DNA of 64,000 nucleotides from Boseongicola aestuarii (GTDB taxonomy: Bacteria; Pseudomonadota; Alphaproteobacteria; Rhodobacterales; Rhodobacteraceae): NCBI RefSeq assembly GCF_900184815.1, contig NZ_FXXQ01000010.1, positions 124,001 to 188,000 on the forward strand, written 5' to 3'. The position numbers were made by a program, and so were the translations under genes. The notes under the pieces were generated by a model that searched no databases, was not told the origin of the DNA, and saw only the letters and a list, made by a program, of their open reading frames with translations. Every line of letters begins with the position of its first letter. Position 1 is the stretch's first letter. Positions 47,141-56,337 of this stretch are shown here, one piece after another.

Positions 47141-48333
47141 CGGCCCATACCCGCGGTCATGATTTTGCGCCTCAGTGGTGCCACATCATGCACCAGCTTT
47201 AGACCTGCGCTGCGAAGGTCCTGAAGCGGCGGTAAATCAGATCGGCAAATTCGATTATAAAGATCAATGAATTGCGCGCGAAGGCGAATGTCGCGTCCCC
47301 TTGCTTTTTCGTAAGCGGCAAGGAAATCTCTGGTGCCTAACGCGGCCTTATCCGAGGCAGCGAGCGCGGCAAGGATCGAGACATCGCGCAATGACGTGTT
47401 GAGGCCCTGCGCGCCAATCGGTGGAAGAACGTGGGCCGCTTCGGCCATGAGTGCGACACGTTCTGAAGTTAAAACCTCAGCTTCCTGTGTCACGATGGGC
47501 CAGACGTTTCTGGGCGAAAGAAGCGTCATGTTTCCAAGCACTTGGCAGGACCGTGTCGTTGCGGCTGCCGAAAAGGCGTCGTCACTCAATGCGCTAAGGC
47601 GGACGGCCTCCGCTCCGTCGTTCATCCAGACGATCGCTGAGCAATGCTGACCCTTGTGATCGGGCAAAGGAACTGTCGTGAAGGCCCCGCCGGACAAATA
47701 GAGCTCGGTGGAAACGTTGTCGTGTGCCAGGTCATGAGCAACGATGAAAGCAAGTGCTTTTTGACCGTAACGCGTTGTTTTGCATCCAATACCGGCCGCA
47801 GCCCGAAGCGGCGATGCACGTCCGTCGGCTGCAATTGCAAGACGCGCGCGCACCTGGTCACCAGATGTCAGCGTGACGATGGCTTCTCGCTCGCGTGTGA
47901 CCAGCCGGGCAAAACCGACGCCAAGGCGAAGGTCCACTGTCGCCGAACTCGACAGCGTTTCGGTCAAGACCTTTCGTGTCAGCCAGTTCGGCAGGTTCCA
48001 TCCAAAGCTTGGGGCGCCAAGGTCGGTCGACTGAAAGGCGCGGTCCGTTCTGGGCTCGGGAGGCTTGCCATGGCAATCGATCACGCGGAGGGTGTTCAGA
48101 GGTTCAGCATAGTCGGCAACCGCGGCCCAAAGACCAATGCCTTCAAGCAGTTGGCGGGCGGGCGCCAAGAATGCAGTCGAACGCAAGTCAGAGCCATCGG
48201 CGCCAATGGTTTCGGGCGGTATGCTTGGATCCGCGATAATGACCGACAAACCCTGATGGGCGAAAGCGGCTGCTGCCGTGAGGCCGGCGATGCCGCCACC
48301 TGAGATGAATATGTCGACGTCGGATCTGTTCAT
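47137..48333 (-). CDS. UbiH/Coq6-type FAD-dependent hydroxylase
   Basis: A 398-residue group A flavin monooxygenase. The N-terminal GxGxxG is ISGGGIAGLTAAAAFA, the DG motif is RARLAIAADGRASPLR and the GD-like motif is VALMAEAAHVLPPIGAQGLN. These match UbiH/UbiF/Coq6 ring hydroxylases of ubiquinone synthesis. The aspartate usual in the GDAAH motif is Glu (AEAAH). The ring position is not predictable. No other ubi genes are adjacent. Confidence 0.88.
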   Translation of the reverse strand: MNRSDVDIFISGGGIAGLTAAAAFAHQGLSVIIADPSIPPETIGADGSDLRSTAFLAPARQLLEGIGLWAAVADYAEPLNTLRVIDCHGKPPEPRTDRAFQSTDLGAPSFGWNLPNWLTRKVLTETLSSSATVDLRLGVGFARLVTREREAIVTLTSGDQVRARLAIAADGRASPLRAAAGIGCKTTRYGQKALAFIVAHDLAHDNVSTELYLSGGAFTTVPLPDHKGQHCSAIVWMNDGAEAVRLSALSDDAFSAAATTRSCQVLGNMTLLSPRNVWPIVTQEAEVLTSERVALMAEAAHVLPPIGAQGLNTSLRDVSILAALAASDKAALGTRDFLAAYEKARGRDIRLRAQFIDLYNRICRSDLPPLQDLRSAGLKLVHDVAPLRRKIMTAGMGR

Positions 48334-48371
48334 ACGTCTAACCTAGGAGGCTGGCGCGCGCACGAAAAGGG

Positions 48372-49019
48372 CTAACGCAGGACCTGCGACAGGAAGCCCG
48401 CCAAATCGCGCGTGTGGTGGTGGATGTGGGGAGCAGGAATGGCGATGGGTGCGACGTGAACGGTGCGCATTCCCATTTCGTGCGGCGCGGCGAGATTGCG
48501 TGGCTCGTCTTCGAACATGGCCGCTGCTTCCGGGCGAACTCCGTCTTTTTTGAACACGGATTCAAAGGCTTGGCGCTCGGGTTTGGGGCGAAACTCGGCG
48601 TGTTCGACACCGTAGACCGCATCAAAAAGGCCTTCGAGGCCCCGCGCTGCGAGGACGCGGCGTGCATAAGGTTCCGAGCCGTTTGTATAGACGATCCGTC
48701 TTCCTGGCAGAGCGCGGATCATGCTAGCCAGATGCGCATCCACCTCCAGATGATCGATCGATATTTCATGCACCTCAATGAGGTAAGGCTCTGGATCTGC
48801 ACCATGCTCCGCCATTAGCCCGGCAAGAGTCGTGCCGTACTTCTGCCAGTAGTGCTTGCGCAGATGATCGGCCTCTGCTCGGGTTACTTTCAGCGTTTCG
48901 GCGACCCAAGTCGTCATCTTGACCTCAATCTGATCGAACAGCCGCGCCTCGGGCGGATAGAGGGTGTTGTCGAGGTCGAAGACCCATGTCGTGACATGTG
49001 AAAAATCGGATGCAAGCAT
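48372..49019 (-). CDS. HAD-superfamily pyrimidine 5'-nucleotidase
   Basis: 215 residues. HAD motif I is FDLDNTLYP, motif II YTNGS, motif III near FRPKPERQAF and motif IV MFEDEPRNL. The combination DLDNTLYPP with the small helical cap is typical of SDT1/Phm8-like pyrimidine 5'-nucleotidases. Start at 49019 (MLASDFSHV); an ATG at 49040 adds seven residues. It lies downstream of no obvious partner; the UbiH-type gene follows 38 bp later on the same strand. Confidence 0.88.
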   Translation of the reverse strand: MLASDFSHVTTWVFDLDNTLYPPEARLFDQIEVKMTTWVAETLKVTRAEADHLRKHYWQKYGTTLAGLMAEHGADPEPYLIEVHEISIDHLEVDAHLASMIRALPGRRIVYTNGSEPYARRVLAARGLEGLFDAVYGVEHAEFRPKPERQAFESVFKKDGVRPEAAAMFEDEPRNLAAPHEMGMRTVHVAPIAIPAPHIHHHTRDLAGFLSQVLR

Positions 49020-49128
49020 GGATGCGGCATATCCAAGCAAGGACGACTTGGCAATGAAGAGCGCTTGATTTGCAGGGGTACGGGGTCATAGGGTCAGAAA
49101 AGTATGTGAAAGAAGAGGAACGGCGGAT

Positions 49129-49788
49129 ATGGCCGATGCACGCGCGGGGCAAAAGGACGCCTATCAGTTGATCCTTCAGGCCATTGATCTGGGGACATAT
49201 CGCCCGGGAGACCGGCTGGTTGAAAGCGAACTGGCAGAGCGGTTCGGCGTGTCTCGCACGCCTATTCGCGAAGCCTTGCAACGGCTTGAAACGCAATCGC
49301 TTTTGGCGCGCGACGGGCGGTCCTTGATTGTGGCATCGCTGGATCACAACCAGATGGCCGAGCTTTATGTCGTGCGATCTGAACTTGAAGGTCTGGCAGC
49401 GCGGCTTGCGGCGCGTCATGCGACCGAGGAAGAGGTGCGGTTGCTGCGCGAGTTTGTCGAGAAAGATAAGGGTCGCATTGGTGATCCGTCGGCATTAAGC
49501 CGGACCAATCGCCGTTTCCACCGGCAAGTCCATCTTGCATCGCACAATAGGTATCTGGTGCAGCAACTGGATCTTGTTTACCGCTCAATGGCGCTCATGA
49601 CGACGACGTCGCTGGCTGCCGAAGGACGCAGCGAGCGCGCTTTGGAGGAACATGCCGCCGTTGTGGACGCCATATCCCGAGGCGATGCGGAAGCCGCTCA
49701 AATGGAATTAAAGGGACATATTTCAAGGGCTTACGAAGCGCGGCTTAGACGTGATGCTGAAGCTGCCGCCGACGCCAGCGGCGCTTAG
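49129..49788 (+). CDS. GntR/FadR family transcriptional regulator
   Basis: 219 residues: N-terminal winged helix (AYQLILQAIDLGTYRPGDRL ... FGVSRTPIREALQRLE) and C-terminal all-helical FCD ligand domain (RTNRRFHRQVHLASHN, EHAAVVDAISRGDAEAA) with metal-type histidines. Ligand unknown. The gene ends inside the 3' end of the converging glycosyltransferase gene, with a 44-bp tail-to-tail overlap. Confidence 0.9.
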   Translation: MADARAGQKDAYQLILQAIDLGTYRPGDRLVESELAERFGVSRTPIREALQRLETQSLLARDGRSLIVASLDHNQMAELYVVRSELEGLAARLAARHATEEEVRLLREFVEKDKGRIGDPSALSRTNRRFHRQVHLASHNRYLVQQLDLVYRSMALMTTTSLAAEGRSERALEEHAAVVDAISRGDAEAAQMELKGHISRAYEARLRRDAEAAADASGA

Positions 49789-51505
49789 GACGACTAGTTG
49801 GGCCGCCATGCGCGGTCTTATCCCAGTAGAACGGTCGCGTGGTGAGTTCCGCGATCGCCTTCCAGCAGGCGAAGGCCGAAAGCGGGAAGTAGAGGTGCAT
49901 AAGGGGCACCCACCATATCAGATCGCGGTGGCGCGGGGTGGCGACGGAGAGCGCCAGCGCGATGATGGTTGCGATTTCGCACAGCAGGAACGCCACAGCG
50001 AAGGCGACGACGACTCCCCACGGAGCGATCTGGCCCAGTGGGTGGGGCAAGCCGACCAGAACAAGCCAGAATGACCAGAGGTATGGCGCGAGGACGAACT
50101 GTGAGAGCGTACCGAGAAAAAGGATCTGGAAGCCCAGGAATTTACGGAGCCCCAGCTCGTTGAGGAGCCGTTTCGGTGCGCGCATGTGGACTGCCCATGA
50201 GACGGCATAGCCTTTGATCCAGCGCGACCTCTGGCGGATCCAAGCGGGGACAGTGGCGATCGCTTCTTCGAAGGTGACCGAGGATATGAATTCGGTGCGA
50301 TAGCCGCGACGTGCCAGTCTGAGACCGAGATCGGCGTCTTCGGTGACATTATGGGCGTCCCAGCGGCCGATTTTTTCCAGGATTCGGCGGCGGAAGAACA
50401 CCGTGGTTCCTCCGAGCGGGATGGCGAACCCCAACCGGACCAAGCCGGGCAGCACAAGTCGGAACCAGGTGGCGTAGTCGATTGCAAAGCATCGTGTCAG
50501 CCAAGTGTTGTGCGCGTTGTAGAAGTCGAGGACCCCTTGCAAGCAGGCGACATTCGGTGGGGCTTTGGCAAAGGTATCGGCAACGGTGCGCAGTTGGTCG
50601 GGCGCGGGGGCGTCCTCGGCATCGTAGATGCCGATGATCTCTCCGTTTGCAAAGTCCAGCGCATAGTTCAGTGCGCGGGGCTTTGTTTGCGGCGAACCGG
50701 GGGGCACGGTGATAATGCGCATCCAGTCCGGCAGCTCGGATTGGGCCAGCGCGTTGGCGGTTACGCTGTCGGAATGTTCAAGAATAAGAAGGACTTCCAG
50801 CTTGTCCTGGGGATATTCGAGGCGGCTTAGCCGCGCGACGAGGCGGGGCGCGATGTCATGTTCGTTGAACAGGGGCACAAGCACGGAAATGCTCGGGTAG
50901 GTGTGCCTGGCAAGCGCGACTGGGCGGGCGGAGTGCCAAGTTTCGCCGAGAGTGCGCGAGGCGCGCAATTGGGCAATTGCACCGGCGGTGCGCAGGCCGG
51001 TGACGGCGACCAGAGTGAGCGTTGCCCAGATCGTGACGGTCCAAATGAGAAATGAGGTATTTAAGTACCCCATCACCAGAAGCAAAATTGCCAGACCACC
51101 AAGACGGCCGGCCGAGCGCGGGCCGGACCATGCGCGGCAGCTTTCCCGCAAAGATGTGTGTCGCAACGCCTTGTGGGCCAATGTGGGGCCGGCAGCGGCA
51201 GTTATTGCGGCGCGAATGACGTCGCGCGAGGCGGGAAGATGTGCAACGGGGCCAAGCCGCGATTCTAGCGTTGCGCGCGTGGTCTGAAAGCGTTCGTAGT
51301 CCACTGCGGCGACAAGTGTGACCACGCCCATGCGACGGAGGGGTAGGATTTCATTGCGAATTGCGAACTCGGGCGTGATATCGTCCAGAAACCGCGCGTC
51401 CGCCTGGATGCTTTCAAGACGGAGAGGGCCGTCTTTCGAGGGTTTCGAATCCAGCTTCGGTTCCTCAACCGCTTGTTTTCGCAGCGACCGGAACGTCACG
51501 GGCAT
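49745..51505 (-). CDS. Family 2 glycosyltransferase with GspE/NfrB-like N-terminal domain
   Basis: 586 residues. Residues about 30-110 (DDITPEFAIRNEILPLRR ... SRDVIRAAI) resemble the N-terminal domain of GspE/NfrB proteins. Two helices follow, then a GT2 domain (SVLVPLFNEHDIAPRLV, IYDAEDAPAPDQL, TEDADLGLRLARRGY, IRQRSRWIKGY), then four or five C-terminal helices. The acidic motifs and R-x-x-RW place it with cellulose synthase-like or beta-glycan synthases. It would make an extracellular or envelope glycan; partners are not adjacent. The C-terminal tail is very basic (RPKRRWRRRQLQ). Confidence 0.87.
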   Translation of the reverse strand: MPVTFRSLRKQAVEEPKLDSKPSKDGPLRLESIQADARFLDDITPEFAIRNEILPLRRMGVVTLVAAVDYERFQTTRATLESRLGPVAHLPASRDVIRAAITAAAGPTLAHKALRHTSLRESCRAWSGPRSAGRLGGLAILLLVMGYLNTSFLIWTVTIWATLTLVAVTGLRTAGAIAQLRASRTLGETWHSARPVALARHTYPSISVLVPLFNEHDIAPRLVARLSRLEYPQDKLEVLLILEHSDSVTANALAQSELPDWMRIITVPPGSPQTKPRALNYALDFANGEIIGIYDAEDAPAPDQLRTVADTFAKAPPNVACLQGVLDFYNAHNTWLTRCFAIDYATWFRLVLPGLVRLGFAIPLGGTTVFFRRRILEKIGRWDAHNVTEDADLGLRLARRGYRTEFISSVTFEEAIATVPAWIRQRSRWIKGYAVSWAVHMRAPKRLLNELGLRKFLGFQILFLGTLSQFVLAPYLWSFWLVLVGLPHPLGQIAPWGVVVAFAVAFLLCEIATIIALALSVATPRHRDLIWWVPLMHLYFPLSAFACWKAIAELTTRPFYWDKTAHGGPTSRPKRRWRRRQLQHHV

Positions 51506-51583
51506 GAATGCACGGATAAAAGGGCAGCACTAACCAACATGAACGCCACATTAGTGTCATATCGGTTAAATCGCGGTTAATCC

Positions 51584-52750
51584 TCAGGCGTTTTCGCGCG
51601 CGCGGGCGTCCATCGCGGCGGCGAAACGCTCGAACAGGTAGTAGCTGTCCATTGGGCCGGGGCTGGCCTCGGGGTGGTATTGCACCGAATAGACCGGGCG
51701 ATCGGCCATGCGGATCCCGCAGTTCGAGCCATCAAACAACGAGACATGGGTTTCCACGACGCCCTCGGGGAGGGTCTGGCTGTCGACAGTAAAGCCATGA
51801 TTCATTGAGGTAATTTCGACTTTCCCGGTGTCGAGGTCCTTGACCGGATGGTTCGCGCCGTGGTGACCGTGGTTCATCTTGATCGTCGTGGCGCCAAGCG
51901 CGAGCGCAAGCATCTGATGCCCGAGGCAGATTCCGAAGACCGGAAGATCGGTCTGGTCGAGCACGCCTTTGATCATCGGGACTGCATAAACGCCGGTGGC
52001 GGCCGGATCTCCAGGTCCGTTCGAGAGGAACACGCCGTCGGGATCAAGGGCCAACACATCTTCGGTTGTGGCGGTCGCGGGCAGGACGGGGACGTCGCAA
52101 CCAGCCGAGGCGAGGCAGCGCAGAATGTTGCGTTTTGCGCCGTAGTCGATGGCGACGACTTTGAACTTCGCATCGGTTTGTGGCTTGTAGCCTTCCGGCC
52201 AAGCCCACCGCATTTCGTCCCAGCGGTAGGACTGGGCACAGGTGACGTCCTTTGCGAGGTCGAGACCCTCGAGGCCGTTGAAATCACGGGCGGATTTGAT
52301 CAGGGCTTCAAGGTCGAAGTTGCCGTCTGGATCATGCGCGAGGGCGACGTGTGGGGCGCCTTGCTGGCGAATGGCGCGTGTGAGCCGGCGGGTGTCGACG
52401 CCGCCGATGCCGACGCGTCCACGCCGTTCAAGCCAATCAGTCAGTTCAGCCGTCGCGCGCCAGTTGGAGGGTTCGGTCGGGTCCCATTTTACCACGAGGC
52501 CGTCGGCGACCGGATCGGCGGTTTCGTCGTCTTCGGGGTTGATGCCGGTGTTGCCGATGTGAGGGAAAGTGAAAGTGACGATCTGACCTGCGTAGGAAGG
52601 GTCGGTCATGATTTCCTGATAGCCGGTCATGGCAGTGTTGAAGCACAGTTCGGCGACGCATGTACCGGTGGCTCCGAAGCCTTTTCCGTAGAAAATCGTG
52701 CCATCCGCAAGGGCGAGACAGGCGGTCGGTCTGGGCGCGGCATCTGTCAT
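51584..52750 (-). CDS. carA: Carbamoyl-phosphate synthase small subunit
   Basis: A 388-residue glutaminase subunit. The N-terminal domain (CLALADGTIFYGKGFGATG, AMTGYQEIMTDPSYAGQIV) is followed by the GATase1 domain with the Cys nucleophile in GICLGHQML and the His/Glu in VQYHPEASPG. It supplies ammonia for carbamoyl phosphate in arginine and pyrimidine synthesis. GAGGAG lies before the ATG. carB is not adjacent. It is divergent from yqeY. Confidence 0.97.
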   Translation of the reverse strand: MTDAAPRPTACLALADGTIFYGKGFGATGTCVAELCFNTAMTGYQEIMTDPSYAGQIVTFTFPHIGNTGINPEDDETADPVADGLVVKWDPTEPSNWRATAELTDWLERRGRVGIGGVDTRRLTRAIRQQGAPHVALAHDPDGNFDLEALIKSARDFNGLEGLDLAKDVTCAQSYRWDEMRWAWPEGYKPQTDAKFKVVAIDYGAKRNILRCLASAGCDVPVLPATATTEDVLALDPDGVFLSNGPGDPAATGVYAVPMIKGVLDQTDLPVFGICLGHQMLALALGATTIKMNHGHHGANHPVKDLDTGKVEITSMNHGFTVDSQTLPEGVVETHVSLFDGSNCGIRMADRPVYSVQYHPEASPGPMDSYYLFERFAAAMDARARENA

Positions 52751-52930
52751 GGGAAGGCTCCTCGGGGCTGGTAAACGACCGAAGGTTTACGCGCTCCCCG
52801 TGGGAGGGTCAAGAGAACGGCTTTTTTCAGTTTTGCCTGTTTTTCAGAGGTTTAGCTGGAAAGCAGGCTGTTGCCGCGCCGAAGCGGTTCCTATATTCTC
52901 TGCCGCTCTGAACATGGGGATGAGCAGATT

Positions 52931-53392
52931 ATGGGTTTGCGAGACAAGATCACTCAATCGCTGAAAGAGGCGATGAAGGAAAAGGATGCGGTGCGCTTGT
53001 CGACGCTGCGTCTGATTAATGCGGCGATCAAGGATCGCGACATTGCACTGCGATCGGGGAGCGAGGACGACCTGGGTGTCGGGGATGACGAAATCCTTGT
53101 TATCCTTGGAAAAATGGTCAAGCAGCGTCAGGAAAGCGCACGCGCCTATGAAGAAGGCGGGCGGTTGGAGCTGGCCGAGAAGGAGCTGGAAGAGATTGAG
53201 GTCATCAAGATGTTTCTTCCGCGTCAGCTCGATGAGGAAGAAACGGCAACTGCCGTGGACGAAGCCATTGAAAAAACAGGCGCTTCTTCGATCCGCGACA
53301 TGGGCAAGGTAATGGGCGAACTCAAGGGGCGCTATACCGGGCAAATGGATTTCGGCAAGGTCGGGCCGCTGGTCAAGGAGCGTTTGTCCTGA
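52931..53392 (+). CDS. GatB/YqeY family protein
   Basis: A 153-residue helical protein (LRDKITQSLKEAMKEKD, LRLINAAIKDRDIA, GRLELAEKELEEIEVIKMFLP, MGKVMGELKGRYTGQMDFG). The domain is related to the tail of GatB and may bind tRNA; the stand-alone role is not settled. Start ATG at 52931 fits the conserved MGLRDKI. It is divergent from carA, as in many alphaproteobacteria, and is followed by a clear terminator. Confidence 0.92.
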   Translation: MGLRDKITQSLKEAMKEKDAVRLSTLRLINAAIKDRDIALRSGSEDDLGVGDDEILVILGKMVKQRQESARAYEEGGRLELAEKELEEIEVIKMFLPRQLDEEETATAVDEAIEKTGASSIRDMGKVMGELKGRYTGQMDFGKVGPLVKERLS

Positions 53393-53435
53393 GCCTTCGG
53401 TGAGCGGTTTGGGGCTTTGAAAAAACGAAGGAAGG

Positions 53436-53464
53436 GGCGTCGGAGCGATTTCGGCGCCTTTTTT
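53436..53464 (+). terminator. Intrinsic terminator after yqeY
   Basis: GGCGTCGGA-GCGAT-TTCGGCGCC, a 9-bp stem including G-T pairs, followed by six T. Confidence 0.88.
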
Positions 53465-53503
53465 GTATGTGATTGAACACAAAGGAAATCTGGCGAGGAG
53501 TGC

Positions 53504-53558
53504 CGCGTCGGTATGACGTCGGTGTCACGTCGGTATTGCGTCGGTGCGACCGTGCGGC
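53504..53558 (-). repeat. 11-bp x 4 tandem repeat element, copy 3 (inverted)
   Basis: Read on the minus strand: GCCGCACGGTC (53548-53558), then GCACCGACGCA, ATACCGACGTG, ACACCGACGTC and ATACCGACGCG (53547 down to 53504). There are again four units, and the 11 bp before the first unit match copy 1 at 10 of 11 positions. It lies between convergent genes, after the yqeY terminator. Confidence 0.85.
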
Positions 53559-53599
53559 GGGTTGGTGAACTGGTAGGATTTCGCGGATTTGGATGAAAG

Positions 53600-54073
53600 T
53601 CAGGCTCTAAGGGCTTGAGATAGCTCGTCGAAAAGCGTTGCGCGTTCTTCGGGGCTGAGGAAGCGGCCGATCTCGACCTCGCGGTTGTTGCCGCGCAGTG
53701 TCAGGTATTTTTCGACCGGGCCGTCGTCGCGGAGGTTTACCGTCACCCAATGTGGATTTGCAGCCCATGTCAGCACCGGTCCGGCGTGGGGTATATGGTC
53801 GAGGCGGACCTCGTCTTCGGTGAGTGTGAGCTCTTCGTGGCGCGAGCGGTCGCGTTGGTTGGCGGTGATTGCGCGCCAGACGGAAGCGAGAGCGATCAGA
53901 AAAAAGAACAACAGGAACCAGACCACCGGTGAACCGAGGAGGGCAACGAGCGGCAAGGTCAGCATAGCGGCGGTCACACCGATGAACCAAGCAAAGCCAC
54001 GCGGTGTCAGCGACTGGTGTGGCCACAGGGTGAGGGCACGGGCCTCGGGGGTTTCGCTCCATTGGTACGGCAT
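53600..54073 (-). CDS. DUF2244 family membrane protein
   Basis: 157 residues with two adjacent helices (FAWFIGVTAAMLTLPLVALLG, VVWFLLFFFLIALASVW). A cytoplasmic beta-rich part follows (EELTLTEDEVRLDHIPHAGP, PHWVTVNLRDDGPVEKYLTLRG, EVEIGRFLSPEERATLFDEL). This matches DUF2244, an uncharacterised family often found near cytochrome oxidase genes. The start at 54073 gives the conserved MPYQW; longer upstream reading is not coding. Confidence 0.85.
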   Translation of the reverse strand: MPYQWSETPEARALTLWPHQSLTPRGFAWFIGVTAAMLTLPLVALLGSPVVWFLLFFFLIALASVWRAITANQRDRSRHEELTLTEDEVRLDHIPHAGPVLTWAANPHWVTVNLRDDGPVEKYLTLRGNNREVEIGRFLSPEERATLFDELSQALRA

Positions 54074-54154
54074 GAAGGAGATGTTAGGGCGGTTCGGGGG
54101 GTGGAAAAGGGGTAGGTCTGGAAAAATGTACGCCTTTCGGCGCACGCGATGTTT

Positions 54155-54211
54155 GGGCGGGGCAAGCCCCCGCCTGTGCCTCCGGCGGGGATATTTTTCA
54201 ACAGGAGAAGG
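54155..54211 (+). repeat. Dispersed GC-hairpin / ATATTTTT element, copy 3
   Basis: GGGCGGGGCAAGCCCC (hairpin), CGCCTGTGCCTCCGGCGGGG, then ATATTTTTCAACAGGAGAAGG. Here it points opposite to both flanking genes (pit and DUF2244 on the minus strand), so it is not the terminator of either in this orientation. Confidence 0.65.
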
Positions 54212-54224
54212 CGGGGTCTTTGCT

Positions 54225-55709
54225 TTAGCCGGCGACGGTGCGGATGATGAAGAAGAGCACAGCCGACAGGATTGCGGCGGCTGGGACGGTGATGACCCAG
54301 GCCGCGATGATCGTGAGGAAGTGTGAGCGGCGCACGAGTTTGCGGCGGCGGCGTTCTTCGCTGGGCTGGTTGGGCAGATCGGGGATGTTGAGGCTGGCGC
54401 GGCGCATGCGCCGACTTGTGTCCCATTCGCGAAAGAAACCCACACCGAAGACGCCGCCGACCGCGATGTGGGTCGAGCTGACGGGCAGGCCGAGCCAGCT
54501 TGCGACGATGACGGTGATGGCAGCCGACAGGGCCACGCAGTAGGCGCGCATCGGATTCAGTTTCGTGATCTGGCTGCCGACCATGCGGATGAGTTTCGGG
54601 CCAAAGAGGAAGAGGCCGAAAGAGATTCCGAGCGCGCCGATGACCATGACCCAGAGCGGGATGGAAACGGCGTCGGTGAAGTTGCCTGACTGTGACGCCT
54701 GCACGATGGCAGCGAGCGGGCCGACGGCGTTGGCAACGTCGTTTGCGCCATGGGCGAAGCTGAGGAGGGCGGCGGAGACGACGAGTGGAATGCCGAACAG
54801 GACCTTGAGGGATTTGTTGCGGTTTTCGAGGCCTTCGGATTGTCGTTTGATCACCGGGATCATGGTGAGCCAGATCAGGCCGCCTGCGACCGCGCCGATG
54901 AGGAGGGCGGTTTGCATGTCGATCTTGATGATTTTTTTCAGACCCTTGAGGGCGAGGTAAGCCGCAAACGCCCCTGCCATGATGCCGACCAGGACCGGCA
55001 CCCATTTTCGGGCGGCGGCTATCTTGTCGGTCTGGTAGATGATCTGCGCCTTGATGAACCACAGGAAAGCCGCTGCGATAACGCCGCCGAGAACGGGGGA
55101 GATGACCCAGCTTGCGGCGATGGCGCTCATCGTGGGCCAGTTCACCGCCGCGAAACCTGCAGCGGCGATGCCCGCCCCCATGACGCCTCCGACGACGGAA
55201 TGGGTTGTTGAGACGGGTGCGCCGACCCATGTGGCGAGGTTCACCCAGAGGGCGGCGGCGAGGAGGGCGGCGAGCATGGCCCAGATGAACACATTCGCGC
55301 TTACCATGCTTTCGGGCGCGATAATGCCTTTGGCGATCGTCGAGACCACGTCTCCGCCTGCCAGAAGGGCGCCAGCGGTTTCAAAGATGGCGGCGATGGC
55401 GATGGCCCCGCCCATGGTGAGTGCGTTGGCACCCACGGCGGGCCCCATGTTGTTGGCCACGTCATTGGCGCCGATGTTCAGCGCCATATATGCGCCGAAG
55501 CCTGCTGCGATCACGACAATGAAGACGTTGGTAGACTGGCCGAAAAACACCAGTGCCATGAGGCTGGCCAGCACAATGAAGATCAGTGAGATGCCGGGGC
55601 CGATCAGGGGCCGTGCGACGTAGGCAGTCGCGCGTTCGAGGCTGGAATAGCGACCGAGGTCGCGGTCGAGTGTCTCGAGGTGTCGATACTCGAAATCGTT
55701 GCTGGCCAT
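54225..55709 (-). CDS. PiT-family inorganic phosphate transporter
   Basis: 494 residues with the duplicated PiT signature GANDVANNMGPAVGANALT and GANDVANAVGPLAAI, a central cytoplasmic loop, and the paired motifs WVGAPVSTTHSVVGG / WLGLPVSSTHIAVGG. It is a low-affinity phosphate (metal-phosphate) symporter. The N-terminus has a cytoplasmic extension of about 40 residues. No PhoU-like gene (COG1392) is adjacent, though one often is. Confidence 0.93.
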   Translation of the reverse strand: MASNDFEYRHLETLDRDLGRYSSLERATAYVARPLIGPGISLIFIVLASLMALVFFGQSTNVFIVVIAAGFGAYMALNIGANDVANNMGPAVGANALTMGGAIAIAAIFETAGALLAGGDVVSTIAKGIIAPESMVSANVFIWAMLAALLAAALWVNLATWVGAPVSTTHSVVGGVMGAGIAAAGFAAVNWPTMSAIAASWVISPVLGGVIAAAFLWFIKAQIIYQTDKIAAARKWVPVLVGIMAGAFAAYLALKGLKKIIKIDMQTALLIGAVAGGLIWLTMIPVIKRQSEGLENRNKSLKVLFGIPLVVSAALLSFAHGANDVANAVGPLAAIVQASQSGNFTDAVSIPLWVMVIGALGISFGLFLFGPKLIRMVGSQITKLNPMRAYCVALSAAITVIVASWLGLPVSSTHIAVGGVFGVGFFREWDTSRRMRRASLNIPDLPNQPSEERRRRKLVRRSHFLTIIAAWVITVPAAAILSAVLFFIIRTVAG

Positions 55710-55785
55710 TGTCCCCCCGCATGTTTTTTTTGGGGGTAGCAGGGATTGCGGGCGACCTCAATTGCGAGGTGCGCGCGGGTTGCGG

Positions 55786-56262
55786 TCAGTCGAAGTCTTC
55801 GAGGAGTTTCTTCAGCTCAGGCTCGGCGACGAGGTTGGCGGCCTCTTTCGGGCTAACCCATTTACGGTTGCGTTCGTCGGCTTCGGGGAAGCTGTCGGAG
55901 AGCGTTTCAACGGCAACCGGGTAGACGGTGGTTTCTACCGTTGCGCTAAGGCCGTTGTCGAAGCGTTTTTCGTACGTATAGCTGCCGATGGCTTCTGTTT
56001 CGGAGCTGCCGCTTTTGACGCCTGCTTCTTCCCAGGCTTCTTGCAAGGCTGTTTCGCACGACGTTTTGCCGGAGATCGGCCAGCCCTTGGGGATGATCCA
56101 GCGGCCTGTATCGCGGCTGGTGATCAGCAGGATTTGCTTTTTGGCATCCATGGTTCGATAGCACAGCGCAGCCATCTGCACACGCACAGGGCGTTGCAGT
56201 AAGGGTTGTACATAACCTGACCAAAAGCCATCGAAGACAGCGCGCATGGGATACCTGTTCAT
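55786..56262 (-). CDS. Nudix hydrolase
   Basis: 158 residues with a Nudix box GWPISGKTSCETALQEAWEEAGV (GxxxxxExxxxxxAxxExxEExG). The WIIPKGWP segment before it is typical of diphosphoinositol/diadenosine polyphosphate hydrolase-like members. Substrate unknown. Start at 56262, with an alternative ATG at 56247. An inverted repeat TTGAAT-N10-ATTCAA lies just upstream (56293-56314). Confidence 0.9.
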   Translation of the reverse strand: MNRYPMRAVFDGFWSGYVQPLLQRPVRVQMAALCYRTMDAKKQILLITSRDTGRWIIPKGWPISGKTSCETALQEAWEEAGVKSGSSETEAIGSYTYEKRFDNGLSATVETTVYPVAVETLSDSFPEADERNRKWVSPKEAANLVAEPELKKLLEDFD

Positions 56263-56337
56263 TGTTTTTCTTGCTTGTTAGCAGGTAATTAGTTGAATTT
56301 TTGTAAAGATTCAACCCTCGGGTGAGTTAGGGCTTCT

